From a virus, in the IMG/VR virus record IMGVR_UViG_3300021131_000021, positions 1 to 37,523 of that record: DNA of 37,523 nt, one strand, 5' to 3'. The translations under genes were made by a program, and so were the position numbers. Position 1 is the stretch's first letter; every line of letters begins with the position of its first letter. Below are positions 6,650 to 13,087 of the stretch, piece after piece. The notes under the pieces are model-generated. The model worked only from the letters and a program-made list of their open reading frames with translations. It was not told the origin of the DNA and ran no database searches.

Positions 6650-7066
6650 CTGCCATTGCCAAAACTTATGTTTATCTTCACGTTCCGCTAAGAAATTACA
6701 AAGTCCCTGCTCGTCTAACTCAGCAGCTTTATCAAATGTGTGTCTAATCATAGCAATTACTATCTGATTTGTTTTAGATAATTCTTGAAACATAACTCTT
6801 GAATCTAAATCTGGGGAGTCATTAATTTCAAGATCACTATTGTCATCCCATGCTCTTACACCGAATGGTGCTTTATGCCCAAGTCTGCGTAGATTTTCTG
6901 AATATGTGTCAATAGAATCAAATACATCCTCATAGATCTCTAGTAGGAATGCATGATCCTGCTTGAATGTGCGTCCCTCAACATTCCAATGATACCCGTG
7001 GCTCTGTCCCCACATTTTTACAACCATAGATTGCAATTTAACTAATAACTGATTTAACTCTTCCAT
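6629..7066 (-). CDS. Dps-like ferritin-fold protein
   Basis: 145 residues, a four-helix bundle of Dps size. The ferroxidase signature HWNVEGRTFKQDHAFLLEIYED (read as HWNVEG...F...H....E.YED) is intact, with the preceding His in SHGYHW. Dps proteins form dodecamers that oxidise Fe2+ with hydrogen peroxide and protect DNA; some bind DNA through a basic N-terminal tail, which is absent here. In a phage it may protect replicating or packaged DNA, or store iron for the many 2OG oxygenases; the latter is speculation. The start overlaps the end of the upstream membrane-protein gene by one base. Confidence 0.85.
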   Translation of the reverse strand: MEELNQLLVKLQSMVVKMWGQSHGYHWNVEGRTFKQDHAFLLEIYEDVFDSIDTYSENLRRLGHKAPFGVRAWDDNSDLEINDSPDLDSRVMFQELSKTNQIVIAMIRHTFDKAAELDEQGLCNFLAEREDKHKFWQWQLTSTLK

Positions 7067-7350
7067 TATTTTCTCTTTTCCGTCTCAGTTGATTTTAACA
7101 TCTCATTTATAATTTCATCATCTGGCTTTGATGTATCATTTTCTGTATACAAAGCTTTTAATGTTTTAGCATCTTCTTTTCTTTGAGCACCCTCACCGAA
7201 CATGATGAGAAGCATGACAACTGGGATAAACAAGCTTGTTGGGAAATGCTTGAAATATAAAGCTGTATTCATTATTAATGCAGAAACATATCCCGACACT
7301 CTTGATGGATACTTATTTATATAAAAAGAAAGCTTTTCTCTGAAACTCAT
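7066..7350 (-). CDS. Small membrane protein, holin candidate
   Basis: 94 residues. Two hydrophobic stretches (about 18-32 and 38-52, the second containing LFIPVVMLLIMFG) are separated by a short YFKHFP turn, followed by a charged C-terminal tail. This topology and size fit class II holins, but many phage membrane proteins look alike and no endolysin is adjacent. It lies between the Cys-rich capsid-like gene and dps with overlaps at both ends. Confidence 0.55.
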   Translation of the reverse strand: MSFREKLSFYINKYPSRVSGYVSALIMNTALYFKHFPTSLFIPVVMLLIMFGEGAQRKEDAKTLKALYTENDTSKPDDEIINEMLKSTETEKRK

Positions 7351-7904
7351 TGATTGCTTCTACCTCTTGAGTCAGAATGATTCCCATATCCAACAGAAGG
7401 TTTGCCATCATTTTGTGGTGGAGAATTATATGTTGACATCCAGCTATACTGAACCTTTTGATTTCCCATGACTGGGGCAAAAGATCCGTTCCAAAAACTT
7501 AAGGGCCCAATCCCATCATCTTTTTTAACTGGAATACAATTGGGAACAGTTTTGCCATTCTCATCTTCTTTAGTTCCAGCGTATTGATAGCCATCCCAGC
7601 ATGGGCCCTGCCCTTTTTGTACGCAATATGCACACTTTTCTGTATCTGATATATAATGGTGATCGTTTCCTAAATCATCACAACCACAAGTCATACATTT
7701 ATTTACAATGGGCTCTGTTACTGCCAACGCTCCTAATGCTTCTTTAGCATCTTCTTCCTTAAAATAGCAACCTATTGATTGCCCAGTTCCTTCTTTTACT
7801 ACTGACCAGCCATGTTGGCAGTCTGGAGTGTTAAATTGAATGGACCAGCCAACTCCGCCACTTATTCGGCCAGAGTTGGCTGCAAAATCTTTTTCAATAC
7901 TCAT
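7347..7904 (-). CDS. Cys-rich, probably head-associated protein
   Basis: 185 residues in three parts. Residues 25-60 contain HGWSVVKEGTG...GCYFKEEDAKEAL, a small module I know from the tails of phage prohead proteases and portals. Residues 70-115 hold paired cysteines (CMTCGC, CAYC) and a CWDGYQYAG...NGKTVPNCIP segment also common in phage structural proteins. The C-terminus has LSFWNGSFAPVMG, matching the tail of the 2875-3537 protein. It probably attaches to the head or its core; this is inference from motif company. It starts six bases after a TATAAT box. Confidence 0.6.
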   Translation of the reverse strand: MSIEKDFAANSGRISGGVGWSIQFNTPDCQHGWSVVKEGTGQSIGCYFKEEDAKEALGALAVTEPIVNKCMTCGCDDLGNDHHYISDTEKCAYCVQKGQGPCWDGYQYAGTKEDENGKTVPNCIPVKKDDGIGPLSFWNGSFAPVMGNQKVQYSWMSTYNSPPQNDGKPSVGYGNHSDSRGRSNQ

Positions 7905-7910
7905 AAGCTA

Positions 7911-7919
7911 ATTATATCA
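7911..7919 (-). promoter_or_regulatory. Extended -10, leaderless start
   Basis: TGATATAAT on the minus strand (extended -10 form), six bases before the ATG at 7904. No clear -35 is needed with an extended -10. Confidence 0.6.
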
Positions 7920-8357
7920 CTTATCTTGTTGTGTTATTACCTCAGCAGCGGGTTCAGTCCCCGTTTTTCTGAATCTAAAAGTCTCCCATAAAGGGGCGGG
8001 TATAGAATGTATTCCAAAATGTGTTCTATGATGAGAAGCACATAGAACCTCAAGATTGCCTGGACTTTCAATCCATTTCTGAAAATCATCGTCAGACTCA
8101 AAATGAAGCCCAAAAGCTGCTTCAATCTTTTTTGGGTCCATATTTGCAATTTGACTAAACTCTACAAAGCTATGATGAAGTTCTGGTTCCCCCGAACATA
8201 AATCATCATTAATGATACATTTCCAAAGTCCTTGAGCTTTTATCCTTTTTTTTGCTGCCATAAAATACTTATAATATGGATCAGAAGTTCTTGGAGCATG
8301 CTCTGGTATTGAGGTTACCAAATGTAGATTAAGTGATTGTTTGTGGGCATCAGTCAT
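7917..8357 (-). CDS. HNH-family nuclease-like protein
   Basis: 146 residues. A His-Asn-His type pattern is visible: PELHHSF near residue 65, an intervening Asn in GNLEVLCASHHRTHFG around 107-120, with Cys in WKC and LCAS that could hold zinc. The C-terminal segment IPAPLWETFRF is extra. HNH proteins in phages act as homing nucleases or as packaging partners of terminase; this one is 5 kb from terminase and flanked by unrelated genes, so homing or a free-standing nuclease is as likely. Confidence 0.7.
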   Translation of the reverse strand: MTDAHKQSLNLHLVTSIPEHAPRTSDPYYKYFMAAKKRIKAQGLWKCIINDDLCSGEPELHHSFVEFSQIANMDPKKIEAAFGLHFESDDDFQKWIESPGNLEVLCASHHRTHFGIHSIPAPLWETFRFRKTGTEPAAEVITQQDK

Positions 8358-8366
8358 GATAGACTA

Positions 8367-8372
8367 ATTATA
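8367..8372 (-). promoter_or_regulatory. -10 element close to start codon
   Basis: TATAAT nine bases before the ATG at 8357 implies a leader of two or three bases at most. The -35 region is poor. Confidence 0.45.
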
Positions 8373-8374
8373 CA

Positions 8375-8926
8375 TCAGTTATCCATAGGATTGAAATAGT
8401 CCATAACTATAGAGGCTCTTGGCTCCGAAACAACTATTTGATGCATTGTTCCTTTGGGGCAGTAAAAGATATCTCCTGGTTCAAGAATATAAGATTCATA
8501 ATCATCACCGCTATATATTCTCCACTCAACAGTTCCAATGCAATGCCAAGATATAACATCATTTGGATCTTCATGCTTATAGTAATCAGCTTCATGTCCC
8601 GCAAAATTTATGATTGATTTTATATTAAAAAAGTCAATATCCAAGTAAGATCTAAAGAAATCAGAAACACTTTTTAATCCTTTAAGACCATTCTCATCTT
8701 CTTGACTTGCAGCAAAGGCAACGAATGGATCAAGGTAATTATACACCGCAATATCATTTAAATTTCTTCCATGACTATACTGCATTAATTGATCAGAATG
8801 CGCTTTGTTGTACAAGTTATTTATAAAATCTTCCCAGCCTGGCACATTAGAAAAAAGATTTTTTAATAGCAATGGTTTTTTATTTGCACGAGCTTTATTA
8901 AAAGAATCAAGTAAATTATTTTTCAA
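8375..8926 (-). CDS. Cupin/JmjC-like putative 2OG oxygenase
   Basis: 183 residues. A cupin core is visible with a His118-x-Asp120 pair in YKHEDPND, then ISWHCIGTVEWRIY. The turn LEPGDIFYCPKG follows, with distal His162 in GTMHQIV and Arg170 shortly after. This is the arrangement of JmjC/asparaginyl-hydroxylase-like dioxygenases, which hydroxylate peptide side chains. It overlaps the end of the P4H-like gene upstream by 11 nt, so the two oxygenases are almost certainly made together. Plain metal-binding cupin without hydroxylase activity is the alternative. Confidence 0.7.
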   Translation of the reverse strand: MKNNLLDSFNKARANKKPLLLKNLFSNVPGWEDFINNLYNKAHSDQLMQYSHGRNLNDIAVYNYLDPFVAFAASQEDENGLKGLKSVSDFFRSYLDIDFFNIKSIINFAGHEADYYKHEDPNDVISWHCIGTVEWRIYSGDDYESYILEPGDIFYCPKGTMHQIVVSEPRASIVMDYFNPMDN

Positions 8927-9512
8927 CTGGAATCCTTATTGAATTACCTAAATTACTTGACCAAGCATATCTTGATCCTTCAATCATTACTTTAACTCCA
9001 TGCTCACATTTTTCTTCTGAACTATGAATCACTAAATCCCCAGCTTTTGGCTTATAAACAATATTTTGCTTAGAATAAAATATTTCTCCGCCTTTGTAAT
9101 TGTCATTTATATAAACTACAACTCCATATGCTGTATTATGAATTATTTTAAAATCATCACCATCTTTTAGCAGATTAGATTTTTTTCTTATTTCTTGATA
9201 CATAGCATTATCTGAATGCTCTCCCCAAGAATTTCCTTTGACCATTTTTGTAAATAATCTATTTTGCTTAACTTCATATTTATTTGATAAATCAGATAAT
9301 CTTGAAATAATTAACTCAGAGACAATCATTTCGGGGCTTATTTTTGGGCTAATACTTTCATCAACATCGCCCCACATCTTGCCCCAACTTTCTTTTTCAG
9401 AACTTTCCAATAAACCATATATATAGTCGCATTCTTCTTTTGACAAAAAATTTTTATATACATATATATCATCACCCAAAACTGTCAAGTTATTCATGTT
9501 TGTGAGTGGCAT
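8916..9512 (-). CDS. 2OG-Fe(II) oxygenase, P4H-like
   Basis: 198 residues with the iron ligands His99-x-Asp101 (GEHSDN) and His171 (CEHGVK) and the 2OG-binding Arg181 (GSRYAW). YINDNYKGGEIFY is the family strand-turn seen in prolyl-4-hydroxylase-like enzymes, and the N-terminus IYVYKNFLSKEEC is the usual opening helix. ATG at 9512 was chosen over the internal ATG because AGGAG lies six bases before it. The gene is preceded by a strongly folding leader RNA (9530-9650), so it is a candidate for RNA-level control. Confidence 0.85.
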   Translation of the reverse strand: MPLTNMNNLTVLGDDIYVYKNFLSKEECDYIYGLLESSEKESWGKMWGDVDESISPKISPEMIVSELIISRLSDLSNKYEVKQNRLFTKMVKGNSWGEHSDNAMYQEIRKKSNLLKDGDDFKIIHNTAYGVVVYINDNYKGGEIFYSKQNIVYKPKAGDLVIHSSEEKCEHGVKVMIEGSRYAWSSNLGNSIRIPVEK

Positions 9513-9529
9513 AACTTACTCCTAAATTT

Positions 9530-9650
9530 AAGGGCTGTGGGCGAATATTCCAGCACCGAATGACGCTGCCCTATCTCCCCGAACTTTTACGCTGCGGGTA
9601 CATGTTTATGTGTAACTATATCCATACTAAGGTGTGTCGCCCACAACCTT
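9530..9650 (-). ncRNA. Structured 5' leader RNA, unclassified
   Basis: The only sizeable unexplained non-coding gap here folds strongly. On the minus strand AAGG-TTGTGGGCGA (9650-9637) pairs with TCGCCCACAG-C-CCTT (9544-9530): 14 pairs with one bulged C, enclosing 92 nt. Inside are smaller possible hairpins (TACA/TGTA; CCCG/CGGG; CAGC/GCTG) and a repeated pattern GCAGCGT..TTCGG. A TATAAT box at 9656-9661 would start the RNA almost exactly at the first paired base. The oxygenase ribosome site follows seven bases after the helix. It matches no riboswitch class that I recognise; a free sRNA is also possible. Confidence 0.6.
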
Positions 9651-11070
9651 ATACAATTATAGCACTATTATAAGTTTTATTCCATTCATCAATATCATTC
9701 CAATCATTCAATAAAGGTTGACCCTTAATGTTTAAACTAGTGTTAAGAAGAACTGGAACCCCTGTAATTTCATACCATTGCTTTAATACTGAATAAAGAC
9801 CTGGATGTTGCTTGGCATTAACTGTTTGCACCCTAGAAGTCCCGTCTTCGTGAACAACAGATGGAATAAGATCTGGCTTTAAGCATTTAAATGTATATTG
9901 CATGTATGGACTTGTAGCTTTTGATGGAATATCAAACCATTCATGTGCATAGTCTTCCATAACTACAGGGGCAAATGGCCTAAATAATTCTCTTTGTTTA
10001 ATTAAATTCACTTTATCTTTAATGTCTGGATCTCTGGGGTCTGCCAATATACTTCTATTCCCTAAAGCTCTGGGACCAAATTCTGCACGTCCCGCTGCCA
10101 CTGGAGCAATCTTATTGTTAATTAAAGACTGTATCACTTTTTCGACAGGATATTCATTGCCTAAATCGTAGCCAAGATACGGACCTTCCCATTTTATATG
10201 TTCACCCCGCAATGCCAATGCAGCACCCAAACTTGATCCAGCATCTCCTGGATTTGGCATAATCCAAACATCATCAAATAAATCCCATAAAATTGTATTT
10301 GCAGAAGAATTTAATGCACAACCACCCATAAATACAAGTTTTGTTTTCCCAGTCTTCTTTCTTGCATAAGACATAAACTCGTATAGTCTTCTTTCATATA
10401 CAAGCTGAACTGCTGCTGCTATATCAAATTTTTGTTGATCACTAATAATATTCCAATCAGTAATTCCTTTGTGAAAGTTGTATTTTTGCTTATTTATACT
10501 TGGAAAATATTCATTGACTTTATTAAAATATTTATGAGGATTACCATAAGCAGCCATACCCATCATAATATATTCCTCTTGATTAGGCATAAGACCAATT
10601 AACTTTGTAAAAGCTGAATAGAATAGGCCAAAACTTAATGGATAATTTCTTTTTTCTATAAGAGAGATGTTTTCTCCAATACCCGTCCAAATTGTTGATG
10701 TATTAAATTCTCCAATAGCATCTAGCACCACAATTACAGCATCATCAAATGGGCTTGTGTAGTATCCTGCTGCTGCATGAGAGTAATGGTGCTTAAACTC
10801 TTTTGCTTTTATTCCTTTGTGAGCAGGCTTCCAATCGGCTGCCCCACCACGCAACTTAATTCTTAATCTTTTTAGGCGGGATTTTTCATAATAAGCAGCC
10901 TCATCGGGCATACCATAACTAAGTAAATCACGGTATATATCATTATTGTTATACCAATCATTCTTTTTTTTGCTATATCTTTCAGCATGTCCTGCAAACA
11001 AAATATTTTCATCATCAATTAATGCCATGGCAGCATCATGGGATGTTTCATTATAGCCCAATATATTCAT
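9649..11070 (-). CDS. NodU/TobZ-family carbamoyltransferase
   Basis: 473 residues covering the Kae1-like N-terminal domain and the C-terminal carbamoyl-transfer domain. Landmarks are MNILGYNETSHDAA, HHYSHAAAGYY, VIVVLDAIGE, MMGMAAYG, FMGGCALNSSAN, GDAGSSLGAAL, RAEFGPRALGNRSI and LNTSLNIKGQP. The family uses carbamoyl phosphate and ATP to carbamoylate a hydroxyl, classically on sugars or antibiotics. Family members usually exceed 500 residues, so this is slightly compact. It sits between two SGNH/2OG genes, suggesting joint decoration of one target, possibly a hydroxylated one. TAATG junction with the 29-residue gene upstream. Confidence 0.9.
   Translation of the reverse strand: MNILGYNETSHDAAMALIDDENILFAGHAERYSKKKNDWYNNNDIYRDLLSYGMPDEAAYYEKSRLKRLRIKLRGGAADWKPAHKGIKAKEFKHHYSHAAAGYYTSPFDDAVIVVLDAIGEFNTSTIWTGIGENISLIEKRNYPLSFGLFYSAFTKLIGLMPNQEEYIMMGMAAYGNPHKYFNKVNEYFPSINKQKYNFHKGITDWNIISDQQKFDIAAAVQLVYERRLYEFMSYARKKTGKTKLVFMGGCALNSSANTILWDLFDDVWIMPNPGDAGSSLGAALALRGEHIKWEGPYLGYDLGNEYPVEKVIQSLINNKIAPVAAGRAEFGPRALGNRSILADPRDPDIKDKVNLIKQRELFRPFAPVVMEDYAHEWFDIPSKATSPYMQYTFKCLKPDLIPSVVHEDGTSRVQTVNAKQHPGLYSVLKQWYEITGVPVLLNTSLNIKGQPLLNDWNDIDEWNKTYNSAIIV
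9656..9661 (-). promoter_or_regulatory. -10 element for the structured leader
   Basis: TATAAT lies in the last codons of the carbamoyltransferase, placing the start near 9649-9650, the first base of the long helix. The -35 region (TGGAAT) is weak. Confidence 0.5.
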
Positions 11071-11159
11071 TAGTATATGAACCTATCTTTGTTTTTTTTA
11101 AAATGCTTTATTATTTTACGCACATAAATATAAATATCATACCAGATTTCTTTCATCAT
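11070..11159 (-). CDS. 29-residue basic peptide
   Basis: A very short frame with ATG at 11159 preceded by GGAGG at ideal distance. It ends in a TAATG junction with the carbamoyltransferase start. The peptide is basic and amphipathic (KEIWYDIYIYVRK, then IIKHFKKNK). It overlaps the SGNH gene end by 23 nt. It may be a real microprotein or merely a coupling leader for the carbamoyltransferase; the start signals are stronger than chance. Confidence 0.45.
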   Translation of the reverse strand: MMKEIWYDIYIYVRKIIKHFKKNKDRFIY

Positions 11160-12183
11160 AATCCTCCAATGCCTCTAGAAATGACTCTGCCCAGTGTACG
11201 TGAACATGCACACCAGAGTGCCCATGCTCTCTTCCCTCTGTGGAATCTGGGTTTCTATCAAATGGAATATCAAAATTATTGCCATAAATTTTTCTTAAAT
11301 CTGAATGACAATCGGTATATGTGCTGCAAGGACCACTACTTGTTTTATGACATTTTTGTGCATCTGCATTATCATGAAATCTTTCCATCATATCATCTTC
11401 TTTATGGGCATGCCAACCATTTAAATTTAATTTAACAAAATTTCTAAAATTATTAAACTTACTTAAATTTTTAGATATCATGTCCATCTGACCCTCTTCC
11501 CATGTTGACCAGAGGAGCTTTATATTATTAGTGTTGCAGTACATTTCTAAAATTTTTATCATTCTTATTGCTTCTACAATCGCAGCTTCTTTGGGGTATA
11601 TATTAATAATTTCATGTGGTTTTTTTGAGTACTTCATTTCTTCTTGTCTGGTAAGTATTAAATCCACAATCTGGACATCATCATCAGAGTGAAAGTTTGC
11701 GCTTATATTGTTTTTATTTACATATAATTCTTTTCTTAAAAAATCTGGAAATAAACACATTATAATTTTAGGATTTCCATAAATTCTACAATAATTAAAA
11801 ATTTCATTAATAATTGAAGCCGTTGATCTTCCAGTTTTTCCCAAATTATATGATTTTAAGCCTAATCTTTCTGATACTATATTTCCCCAAATTCCTTCTT
11901 TTACAACTCCATGCCCATAAGTAAAAGAGCAACCCGCAAAGATAAAATCTCTAGGCTCAACAAATTCATCGCACCGATATCCATTTGAATTTGGCTGAAG
12001 CATACTTGCAATTTCTTTTACAGTTTTTTTCTCTCGTGCTCTATAAACAGTTTCAATATGTTTTTGCGAAAAATATGGATGATTTTCATCATAAACGCCT
12101 GGATGCTCTGAGGTATTTATCTTTAAATTTGCTTCATTATAAGAATCAATATTATTTAAAATATCTTCATTAAAACGAGGCAT
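11137..12183 (-). CDS. SGNH-like hydrolase/transferase domain protein
   Basis: 348 residues from ATG at 12183, chosen because GGAAGGA precedes it and the longer frame runs into tRNA-Ile. Block I is DFIFAGCSFTYGHGV (Ser86), the form seen in phage and marine SGNH proteins. It is followed by YNLGKTGRST, a block II Gly, and NPKIIMCLFPD. The C-terminal GVHVHVHWAESF could give the catalytic His. The acidic and Cys/His-rich insert near 290-320 is unusual. Likely acts on acyl or sugar-linked esters; close coupling with carbamoyltransferase hints at a shared carbohydrate or protein substrate. Confidence 0.7.
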   Translation of the reverse strand: MPRFNEDILNNIDSYNEANLKINTSEHPGVYDENHPYFSQKHIETVYRAREKKTVKEIASMLQPNSNGYRCDEFVEPRDFIFAGCSFTYGHGVVKEGIWGNIVSERLGLKSYNLGKTGRSTASIINEIFNYCRIYGNPKIIMCLFPDFLRKELYVNKNNISANFHSDDDVQIVDLILTRQEEMKYSKKPHEIINIYPKEAAIVEAIRMIKILEMYCNTNNIKLLWSTWEEGQMDMISKNLSKFNNFRNFVKLNLNGWHAHKEDDMMERFHDNADAQKCHKTSSGPCSTYTDCHSDLRKIYGNNFDIPFDRNPDSTEGREHGHSGVHVHVHWAESFLEALEDYDERNLV

Positions 12184-12197
12184 AACATTCCTTCCAG

Positions 12198-12272
12198 TAT
12201 GGGAGGTGGGATTTGAACCCACGATACACAGCTTATAAGACTGCTTCCAAAACCAAGCTAGGATACTCCCAT
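12198..12272 (-). tRNA. tRNA-Ile (anticodon TAT)
   Basis: 75 nt: acceptor ATGGGAG/CTCCCAT, anticodon stem GCAGT/GCTGT with loop CTTATAA (anticodon TAT, reads AUA), T-arm GTGGG/CCCAC, discriminator A, no encoded CCA. A UAU anticodon avoids the need for lysidine modification. AUA is a rare codon in most Actinobacteria. Confidence 0.88.
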
Positions 12273-12277
12273 GTGCT

Positions 12278-12508
12278 CTAGTTTTCAGATCCTATAAGTC
12301 TATCTTGTATTAGTTTATCACGCTCATCAACAATTTCAAATGCGTAATCTTTAAGCTTTTCCTCATATTTGTTGTAGTGATGGCCACAGAACAATAGCTC
12401 TCCCGCCACCCCATTTACCCAAACTAAAGCTTCAGCAGAGCAAGAATCGCAGCGATCTTGGGGGCCAAGCACATAAGATTTAACTTCTTGTGTTTCTTCT
12501 GCCATCAT
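12278..12508 (-). CDS. DUF7455-like actinobacterial Zn protein
   Basis: Short protein (76 residues from the third ATG) with DRCDSCSAEALVWV and ELLFCGHHYNKYE, the Cys/His pattern of the small DUF7455-type proteins that I know from Actinobacteria. The four ligands (CxxC and CxHH) fit one zinc. Start at 12508 was chosen because a TATAAT box ends seven bases before it; the longer ATG at 12514 would lie upstream of the expected transcript start. Role unknown in hosts and phages. It sits inside the tRNA cluster, between Lys and Ile. Confidence 0.72.
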   Translation of the reverse strand: MMAEETQEVKSYVLGPQDRCDSCSAEALVWVNGVAGELLFCGHHYNKYEEKLKDYAFEIVDERDKLIQDRLIGSEN

Positions 12509-12515
12509 ATTCATA

Positions 12516-12521
12516 ATTATA
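12516..12521 (-). promoter_or_regulatory. -10 element, leaderless start
   Basis: TATAAT seven bases before ATG 12508. The -35 is weak (TATTAA at 17 bp). Confidence 0.5.
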
Positions 12522-12550
12522 CTCTTTCTAGTAGTTTATTAATAATCTAG

Positions 12551-12623
12551 TGTCTCCAGTTGGGCTCGAACCAACGACCCGCAGATTAAAAGTCTGCTGC
12601 TCTACCAACTGAGCTATAGAAAC
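12551..12623 (-). tRNA. tRNA-Lys (anticodon TTT)
   Basis: 73 nt: acceptor GTTTCTA/TGGAGAC, anticodon stem GCAGA/TCTGC, loop CTTTTAA (anticodon TTT), T-loop TTCGAGC, discriminator A, no CCA encoded. It reads AAA, abundant in this AT-rich genome. Confidence 0.93.
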
Positions 12624-12628
12624 ATTAG

Positions 12629-12702
12629 CGATCCGTATCGGACTTGAACCGACGACCTTTGCCGTGACAGGGCAACGCTCTAACCAACTGAGCTAACGGA
12701 CC
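12629..12702 (-). tRNA. tRNA-Asp (anticodon GTC)
   Basis: 74 nt: acceptor GGTCCGT/ACGGATC, anticodon stem TTGCC/GGCAA with loop CTGTCAC, T-loop TTCAAGT, discriminator G as expected for Asp; CCA not encoded. Confidence 0.93.
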
Positions 12703-12703
12703 T

Positions 12704-12779
12704 TGGCTGGGATGGTAGGGGTCGAACCTACGACATTTCGATTAACAGTCGAACGCTCTGCCTGCTGAGCTACATCCCA
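12704..12779 (-). tRNA. tRNA-Asn (anticodon GTT)
   Basis: Acceptor TGGGATG/CATCCCA, anticodon stem TTCGA/TCGAA with loop CTGTTAA, T-loop TTCGACC, discriminator G followed by an encoded CCA (12706-12704), the only one of the five tRNAs with it. It leads the run Asn-Asp-Lys, separated by a few bases, so a single precursor is likely. Confidence 0.93.
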
Positions 12780-12787
12780 TTATAGTA

Positions 12788-13075
12788 TTATTCTACTATA
12801 CCTTTATTTGCTTTGTCAATCATGGCAAGCAAATCCTCTGGACCATCAATCATTCTTTTTTGTGCTTCAAATTTTCCAAATTCACAAAGTTCATTTGCAA
12901 TTGTAAACATAAGATCAACCATACCTTGTGCATATTTTGCATCTGGCCCAGTAATGTCTGACGCTTCATGTTTCATCTTAATGCTTGATGAAGTAAAATA
13001 TTCGCATAGCTCTGTAAGAGATACGTAAATATCAGTGCTATCTTCTATTGTTGTTAGTGTTCCGTTTGCTATCAT
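12788..13075 (-). CDS. Hypothetical helical protein
   Basis: 95 residues, predicted mostly helical, with DAKYAQGMVDLMFTIANEL and a C-terminal EDLLAMIDKANKG. No metal motif, membrane segment or family is recognised. It lies between the large terminase and the tRNA-Asn gene, 12 nt after the terminase stop, so it probably shares the packaging transcript, which may also carry the tRNAs. Confidence 0.62.
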   Translation of the reverse strand: MIANGTLTTIEDSTDIYVSLTELCEYFTSSSIKMKHEASDITGPDAKYAQGMVDLMFTIANELCEFGKFEAQKRMIDGPEDLLAMIDKANKGIVE

Positions 13076-13087
13076 GCCTGTAGTTTA

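Noticed and set aside
6629-7066. Dps-like gene as bacterioferritin or rubrerythrin
   Set aside because: Length and the HWN-EG-F--H----EIYED signature fit Dps; no rubredoxin Cys pairs or haem-binding Met pattern.
9530-9650. Leader RNA as tmRNA, RNase P, SRP, 6S or a hammerhead ribozyme
   Set aside because: None of the conserved cores of these RNAs can be found in the 121 nt; left as unclassified.
12779-12784. TATAAT directly before tRNA-Asn as a tRNA promoter
   Set aside because: The last T of the hexamer is the first base of the tRNA, so transcription from it would start inside the tRNA. The tRNAs are more likely processed from an upstream transcript.
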